From DATCZS01 sp036525795 (GTDB taxonomy: Bacteria; Actinomycetota; Acidimicrobiia; Spongiisociales; ZC4RG35), in contig DATCZS010000169.1 in NCBI GenBank assembly GCA_036525795.1, positions 1-9,101 of the forward strand: a DNA stretch of 9,101 bases, given 5' to 3'. A program made the position numbers and the translations under genes. The notes beneath the pieces are model-generated. The model was not told where the DNA came from. It was given only the letters and a program-made list of their open reading frames with translations, and made no database searches. Below are positions 6,149 through 9,101 of the stretch, piece after piece; position 1 is the first letter of the stretch, and each line of letters opens with the position of its first letter.

Positions 6149-7849
6149 TCAGTAGTCGGCTCGTTCTTCTCGTTCCAGGGCGTCACGATGGGCGGCGATC
6201 GGGGTCTGCCACGTCGAGGTCATCACCTCGATCAGGGCGGGACCGTCCGGCGCCTCGTCGAAGGCAGATGCGAGGTCGGCTGGGGCTTCGACGCGGCGGG
6301 TCCACAGGCCGTAGGCGCCGGCCACGGCGGCGAAGCTCGTGTCGGGGAGGTCCGGCTCCTCCCAGCCGCGGCCGAAGGCCACCCTCCGGTACCAGCGGAT
6401 CCACCCGTACGACCCGTTGTTGAGCACCACTGCCAGCACCGGTCCGCGACGGCGCACCAGTTCCCCCAGTTCGCCGATGGCGTACGGGGCGGCGCCGTCG
6501 CCCATCACCGCCACAACCCTCGGTGCTCCCGCCTCGACCGCCCCGAGTGCCGCCGGGATGGCCCATCCCAGTCCGGCCAGCCCACGCGGGAAGAGGGTGC
6601 GGGGACCGTCCGGGCCGGTCTCGAGGAAGGAGCCCACCCAGCCGCTGGAGAGGCTGGCGTCGGCGATCACCACATCGTCTGCGCGGATGACCCGGCCCAG
6701 TTCGGCCATCACCCGCTGCGGGTCGATCGGAACGGCCGCCGATGCACACAGCGTGGACCGCTCGTCGTGCCAGGCGTTCCTGGCCTCTGCCACCTGCCGG
6801 CGCCAGGCGTCCCCGGCCACGTCGGCCGGCCGGAGGGCGGTGAGAGTGGCGAGGGCGTCGGCACACACGGGAGCGTCGACCGGCCGGTCCCTTCCCAACT
6901 CCACCGGGTCGATGTCGATCTGGGCCACCCGCTGGCCCGGGTGGGGGAGCGACCATCCCGAGGTCGTGCCGCTTCCCCATTTGGTGCCGGCGAGGATCAA
7001 CAGGTCCGCAGCGTCGGCGATCGTGCGGGCGGCGGGCGTCCCCAGCGATCCGAGCACCCCGACTGCCATCGGATGCGTCTCGTCGACCGCCCCCTTTCCG
7101 GACAGGGTGGTCGCCACGGCGTAGCCGGCATCCATCAGTCTCCCGGCCACCGCCCGAATGCCCTGGCGATGGGCGCCTCCCCCGATGACGAGCAGCGGCC
7201 GCTCGGCCCCGTCCATGAGCTCGGTGAGGTCGGTGAGGTCGGCCGGGTCGGGCGGCGCCGGAGTGGAAGGAAAGCGTCCGAACCGGGCGGCGTGTGGATC
7301 GTCGCTCTGCGAGTCCACCGGAGGGGGGCCGTCGAGGAGATCCTGGGGGAGGATCACCGCCACCGGGCCCGGCCGGCCACCGGTCGCCTCCCGGAACGCC
7401 CGGCGGATGACCGGCCCCAGATCGTCGATTCGCCGAACGGTCCCGACCCACTTGGTTACCGGGCGCAGCAGCGCCTCCTGGTCGAGGGCCTGCGAGGTGG
7501 CGCCCCGATAGCGCCTGGCCTCGGTGGCCATGGGCAGGTCGCTCACCAGGGCCAGCACCGGGATCGACGAATTGAGCGCCTCGCCCAGTCCCGACGGAAG
7601 TTTGGCGGTCCCCGGACCGACCGTGGCGTCGCACACCCCGACCCTGCCCGTGAGACGGGCGTATGCGTCGGCGGCATAGGCGGCGCTGCGCTCGTCCTGC
7701 ACTCCGACGTGCACGATCCGATCGTCGTGGTCGATGGCGTCGTAGAGGGCGGCGGTCTGGCCTCCGGGAAGACCGAACACCACCCCCACTCCGTGGGCGT
7801 GGAGCAGGTCGACCAGGGCGTGTCCGGCGTGCTTCGAGCCGATCGGCAT
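6149..7849 (-). CDS. Acetolactate-synthase-like thiamine-diphosphate enzyme
   Basis: The 566-residue product has the three-domain layout of ThDP decarboxylases/carboligases. The N-terminal Pyr domain has 'VFGLPGGQTAALYDAI' (24-39) and the catalytic glutamate Glu53 in 'VQDERSAAYAADAYAR'. A central domain (about 190-340) follows, and the C-terminal PP domain has 'VMGDGAAPYAIGELGEL' (448-464) and 'VVLNNGSYGWIRW' (474-486), the GDG...NN magnesium/diphosphate motif. It should act on a 2-oxo acid or cleave a C-C bond; benzoylformate decarboxylase, acetolactate synthase and IolD-type hydrolases are all relatives, so the reaction stays open. ATG 7849 is preferred: GCGAGG lies 4 bp upstream (7859-7854) and a -10-like TAGTGT overlaps the alternative GTG at 7885, which would then lie outside the transcript. 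A linker shows a small DLTDLT repeat (204-209). First gene of the operon, 15 bp before the creatininase-family gene. Confidence 0.9.
   Translation of the reverse strand: MPIGSKHAGHALVDLLHAHGVGVVFGLPGGQTAALYDAIDHDDRIVHVGVQDERSAAYAADAYARLTGRVGVCDATVGPGTAKLPSGLGEALNSSIPVLALVSDLPMATEARRYRGATSQALDQEALLRPVTKWVGTVRRIDDLGPVIRRAFREATGGRPGPVAVILPQDLLDGPPPVDSQSDDPHAARFGRFPSTPAPPDPADLTDLTELMDGAERPLLVIGGGAHRQGIRAVAGRLMDAGYAVATTLSGKGAVDETHPMAVGVLGSLGTPAARTIADAADLLILAGTKWGSGTTSGWSLPHPGQRVAQIDIDPVELGRDRPVDAPVCADALATLTALRPADVAGDAWRRQVAEARNAWHDERSTLCASAAVPIDPQRVMAELGRVIRADDVVIADASLSSGWVGSFLETGPDGPRTLFPRGLAGLGWAIPAALGAVEAGAPRVVAVMGDGAAPYAIGELGELVRRRGPVLAVVLNNGSYGWIRWYRRVAFGRGWEEPDLPDTSFAAVAGAYGLWTRRVEAPADLASAFDEAPDGPALIEVMTSTWQTPIAAHRDALEREERADY
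7221..7238 (+). repeat. Two tandem 9-bp units inside the ThDP gene
   Basis: TCGGTGAGG occurs twice in tandem (7221-7229, 7230-7238) and a degenerate third unit follows. On the coding minus strand it encodes Asp-Leu-Thr repeats in the linker after the Pro-rich segment at residues 196-202. It is in frame and probably a harmless linker expansion. Confidence 0.5.
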
Positions 7850-7881
7850 CAGACCTCGCTTCGTCCAGCAATCGATTGCGG

Positions 7882-7887
7882 ACACTA
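7882..7887 (-). promoter_or_regulatory. Candidate -10 box for the five-gene operon
   Basis: Read on the minus strand this is TAGTGT, matching TANNNT. It predicts a transcription start about 7 bp downstream, near 7874-7876, and a leader of about 25 nt that includes GCGAGG before ATG 7849. No convincing -35 hexamer is visible. Confidence 0.4.
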
Positions 7888-7922
7888 CCCGGCTCCGGCG
7901 GCGGCTCGGTGGTCGAAACCGC

Positions 7923-7928
7923 TACCGT
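7923..7928 (+). promoter_or_regulatory. Candidate -10 box, probably leaderless, for the 2-hydroxyacid dehydrogenase
   Basis: TACCGT matches TANNNT and ends 8 bp before ATG 7937, which would put the transcription start at or next to the A of the start codon. No Shine-Dalgarno sequence lies between them. Both points fit leaderless transcription, which is common in actinobacteria. Confidence 0.5.
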
Positions 7929-7936
7929 CGGCGCCG

Positions 7937-8881
7937 ATGACTCGCATCGCCGTGCTCGACGACTACCAGGGGGTGGCGTCGGGTTGCGCCGACTGGGGCT
8001 CGCTCGACGCCGAGGTCGTGTTCTTCTCCGAGCACATCGGATCTCACGCGGCGTTGGTCGATCGTCTCGGCGGCTTCGAGGTCATCGTGGCCATGCGGGA
8101 ACGGACGCCGTTCCCGGCCGAGTTGCTGGCCGCGCTGGCGGACCTCCGCCTCCTCGTGACCACCGGGATGCGCAACGCCGCCATCGACGCGGATGCGGCC
8201 CGCGACCTGGGGATCACCGTGTGCGGCACCCCTTCGCCCGGCCATGCCACCGCCGAACTGACCTTCACGTTGATCCTGGCGCTGTCCCGGGGCCTGGTCG
8301 ACCAGGTCGAGTCGATGAGGGCCGGCGGCTGGCAGGCACAGATCGGACGCGACGTCCGGGGGACCACGCTCGGACTGATCGGATTGGGCCGCCTCGGGTC
8401 GCAGGTGGCCGGGTTCGCCAGGGCGTTCTCGATGGACGTGATCTCGTGGAGCGAGAATCTGACCGAAGACAGGGCCGCCGAGGTCGGGGTGCGCCGCGTC
8501 GACCGGCACACGCTGTTCTCGAATGCGGACGTGGTGTCGGTGCATCTGCGCCTGTCGGCGCGGAGCAGGGGGCTGGTGGGAGCGGCCGAGTTCGAACTGA
8601 TGAAGCCGACCGCCTATCTGGTCAACACGTCGCGGGGCCCGATCGTCGACTCCGCCGCCCTGCTGGCGGCGGTGCGATCCGGCCAGATCGCCGGCGCCGC
8701 GGTCGACGTGTACGACGCAGAGCCCGTGCCGGCCGACCACCCGTTCCGCACCGAGCCCCGCATCCTCGCCACCCCTCACATCGGCTACGTCACCGAACAG
8801 ACCTATCGCATCTTCTACGAGGGAGCGGTCGAGGACATCTCGGCCTGGCTGGCCGGCACCCCCATCCGCACCCTCGACTGA
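7937..8881 (+). CDS. D-2-hydroxyacid dehydrogenase family protein (phosphoglycerate-dehydrogenase-like)
   Basis: A 314-residue NAD(P)-dependent D-2-hydroxyacid dehydrogenase, interconverting a 2-oxo acid and a D-2-hydroxy acid in the cytoplasm. Motifs are the N-terminal 'MTRIAVLDDYQGVA', the Rossmann loop 'GLIGLGRLGSQVA' (146-158), and the catalytic triad Arg233 ('NTSRGPIVD'), Glu262 ('VDVYDAEPVP') and His281 ('TPHIGY'). At the end of strand 2 the sequence 'VISWSENLT' (168-176) lacks the usual NAD-binding Asp; this W-S-x-N-L-T form is typical of a subgroup annotated as phosphoglycerate-dehydrogenase-like. Such annotation does not prove a role in serine synthesis. The length is that of the short form without ACT domain. 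ATG 7937 fits the family N-terminus; the frame stays open far upstream, but only as an antisense shadow of the operon. It diverges from the ThDP operon across 87 bp, which suggests shared regulation. Confidence 0.93.
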   Translation: MTRIAVLDDYQGVASGCADWGSLDAEVVFFSEHIGSHAALVDRLGGFEVIVAMRERTPFPAELLAALADLRLLVTTGMRNAAIDADAARDLGITVCGTPSPGHATAELTFTLILALSRGLVDQVESMRAGGWQAQIGRDVRGTTLGLIGLGRLGSQVAGFARAFSMDVISWSENLTEDRAAEVGVRRVDRHTLFSNADVVSVHLRLSARSRGLVGAAEFELMKPTAYLVNTSRGPIVDSAALLAAVRSGQIAGAAVDVYDAEPVPADHPFRTEPRILATPHIGYVTEQTYRIFYEGAVEDISAWLAGTPIRTLD

Positions 8882-8921
8882 AGGGGTTCTCCTCACAGCC
8901 CCCTCCGGCCCTGCAGGCACG

Positions 8922-8945
8922 GGTTTCTCCCCCTCTTGGGGGGAG
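8922..8945 (+). repeat. 24-bp hairpin repeat, copy 1
   Basis: The unit is GGTTT followed by CTCCCCCTCTTGGGGGGAG, a 7-bp stem (CTCCCCC/GGGGGAG) with a 5-nt loop. It is identical to the copy at 8960-8983. No T-run follows on either strand, so it is not a standard intrinsic terminator, though it could block transcription leaving the dehydrogenase gene. Confidence 0.85.
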
Positions 8946-8959
8946 ACGGCGTTGGCTCT

Positions 8960-8983
8960 GGTTTCTCCCCCTCTTGGGGGGAG
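8960..8983 (+). repeat. 24-bp hairpin repeat, copy 2
   Basis: An exact copy of 8922-8945, 38 bp downstream, with 14 unrelated bp between the copies. A shortened relative, CTCCCCC-GA-GGGGGGAG, occurs at 9049-9065. Confidence 0.85.
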
Positions 8984-8996
8984 TACCGCCGGAGGC

Positions 8997-9038
8997 GGGG
9001 AGGGGGGCAATGCGGCCCCCTCCGTCTCGGACCTGCGG
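8997..9038 (+). repeat. 42-bp repeat of a 63-bp unit, copy 1
   Basis: The unit contains the hairpin GGAGGGGG...CCCCCTCC around GCAATGCGG, then GTCTCGGACCTGCGG. It recurs exactly at 9060-9101. In this copy the last part pairs with the following bases to give TCGGACC-TGC-GGTCCGA (9027-9043). Confidence 0.85.
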
Positions 9039-9043
9039 TCCGA
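9027..9043 (+). repeat. Perfect 7-bp central hairpin of the repeat unit
   Basis: TCGGACC-TGC-GGTCCGA is a perfect 7-bp stem with a 3-nt loop. It sits between a CCCCCTCC arm and a CCACCTCCCCC arm, the typical order in this repeat class. Confidence 0.7.
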
Positions 9044-9059
9044 TCCACCTCCCCCGAGG

Positions 9060-9101
9060 GGGGAGGGGGGCAATGCGGCCCCCTCCGTCTCGGACCTGCG
9101 G
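9060..9101 (+). repeat. 42-bp repeat, copy 2, truncated by the window end
   Basis: An exact match to 8997-9038 at a distance of 63 bp. Identity runs to the last base of the window, so the true repeat is at least 42 bp and may be a full 63-bp tandem unit. Confidence 0.85.

Larger units (their letters stand above)
8882..9101. repeat. Cluster of GC-rich palindromic repeats, no gene
   Basis: The stretch after the 2-hydroxyacid dehydrogenase has no credible coding sequence. From about 8920 to the window end it is almost entirely hairpin units built on CTCCCCC/GGGGGAG arms, with two kinds of central hairpin: CCGCC-GGA-GGCGG (8986-8998) and TCGGACC-TGC-GGTCCGA (9027-9043). The plan resembles REP-like intergenic repeats known from many high-GC bacteria. 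The cluster continues past the right edge. Confidence 0.8.

Noticed and set aside
7850..7885. A GTG start at 7885 giving a 12-residue longer ThDP enzyme
   Set aside because: The GTG lies inside the likely -10 box, the extra residues do not look like the family N-terminus, and ATG 7849 has GCGAGG 4 bp upstream.
5351..8881. A 1176-codon open frame on the + strand running through the operon into the 2-hydroxyacid dehydrogenase
   Set aside because: Before ATG 7937 the translation is low-complexity (rich in Gly, His, Arg, Asp, Val) and antisense to well-recognised enzymes. Scarcity of stop codons at high GC explains it.
7922..9073. A 383-codon minus-strand frame through the dehydrogenase and the repeat cluster
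   Set aside because: Antisense to the 2-hydroxyacid dehydrogenase; its N-terminus is only a translation of the hairpin repeats.
8920..9101. A CRISPR array
   Set aside because: The units are palindromic modules with two different periods and near-continuous repeat sequence. There are no unique spacers of constant length.

Overview
This is a high-GC (by eye close to 70% G+C) bacterial chromosomal segment, densely packed with metabolic enzyme genes. The GTG/ATG starts, G/C-ending third codon positions, TANNNT-type -10 boxes, one probably leaderless gene and the relatives each protein recalls all fit a high-GC actinobacterium. An uncultured Acidimicrobiia-like lineage is a reasonable guess, but the window has no rRNA or other phylogenetic marker to prove it. 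No tRNA, rRNA, CRISPR array, transposase or phage gene was found.

Left part (1-2945, + strand): the last 37 codons of a thiamine-diphosphate (ThDP) enzyme, then a carboxymuconolactone decarboxylase (CMD)-family protein, an acetamidase/formamidase-family amidohydrolase 4 bp behind it, and an MFS exporter of the EntS type. The exporter's N-terminus is only complete if translation starts at a CTG (1701) rather than at the first GTG (1809).

Middle part (3061-7849, - strand): a tight five-gene operon. In transcription order it encodes an acetolactate-synthase-like ThDP enzyme, a creatininase-family amidohydrolase, a zinc alcohol dehydrogenase, a SnoaL-like (NTF2-fold) protein and a short-chain dehydrogenase with a degenerate active site. 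Gaps are 15, -4, -4 and 3 bp, so translation is probably coupled. An 87-bp divergent promoter region separates it from a D-2-hydroxyacid dehydrogenase (7937-8881, + strand), which looks leaderless. The MFS gene and the operon converge on a 115-bp spacer holding two inverted repeats.

Right edge (8882-9101): no gene, but a cluster of GC-rich hairpin repeats. There are two exact 24-bp copies 38 bp apart and two exact 42-bp copies 63 bp apart, the last cut by the window end. The architecture resembles REP-like intergenic palindromes.

Taken together the window reads as a catabolic or amide-processing island: two amide/lactam hydrolase families, two ThDP enzymes, three NAD(P)-dependent oxidoreductases, a CMD-fold protein and a SnoaL-fold protein. 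A plausible, unproven reading is ring opening or deamidation of a nitrogen-containing compound, followed by redox and C-C bond chemistry on 2-oxo or hydroxy acids. No substrate can be read from the sequence, and I recognise no described pathway with this gene set.
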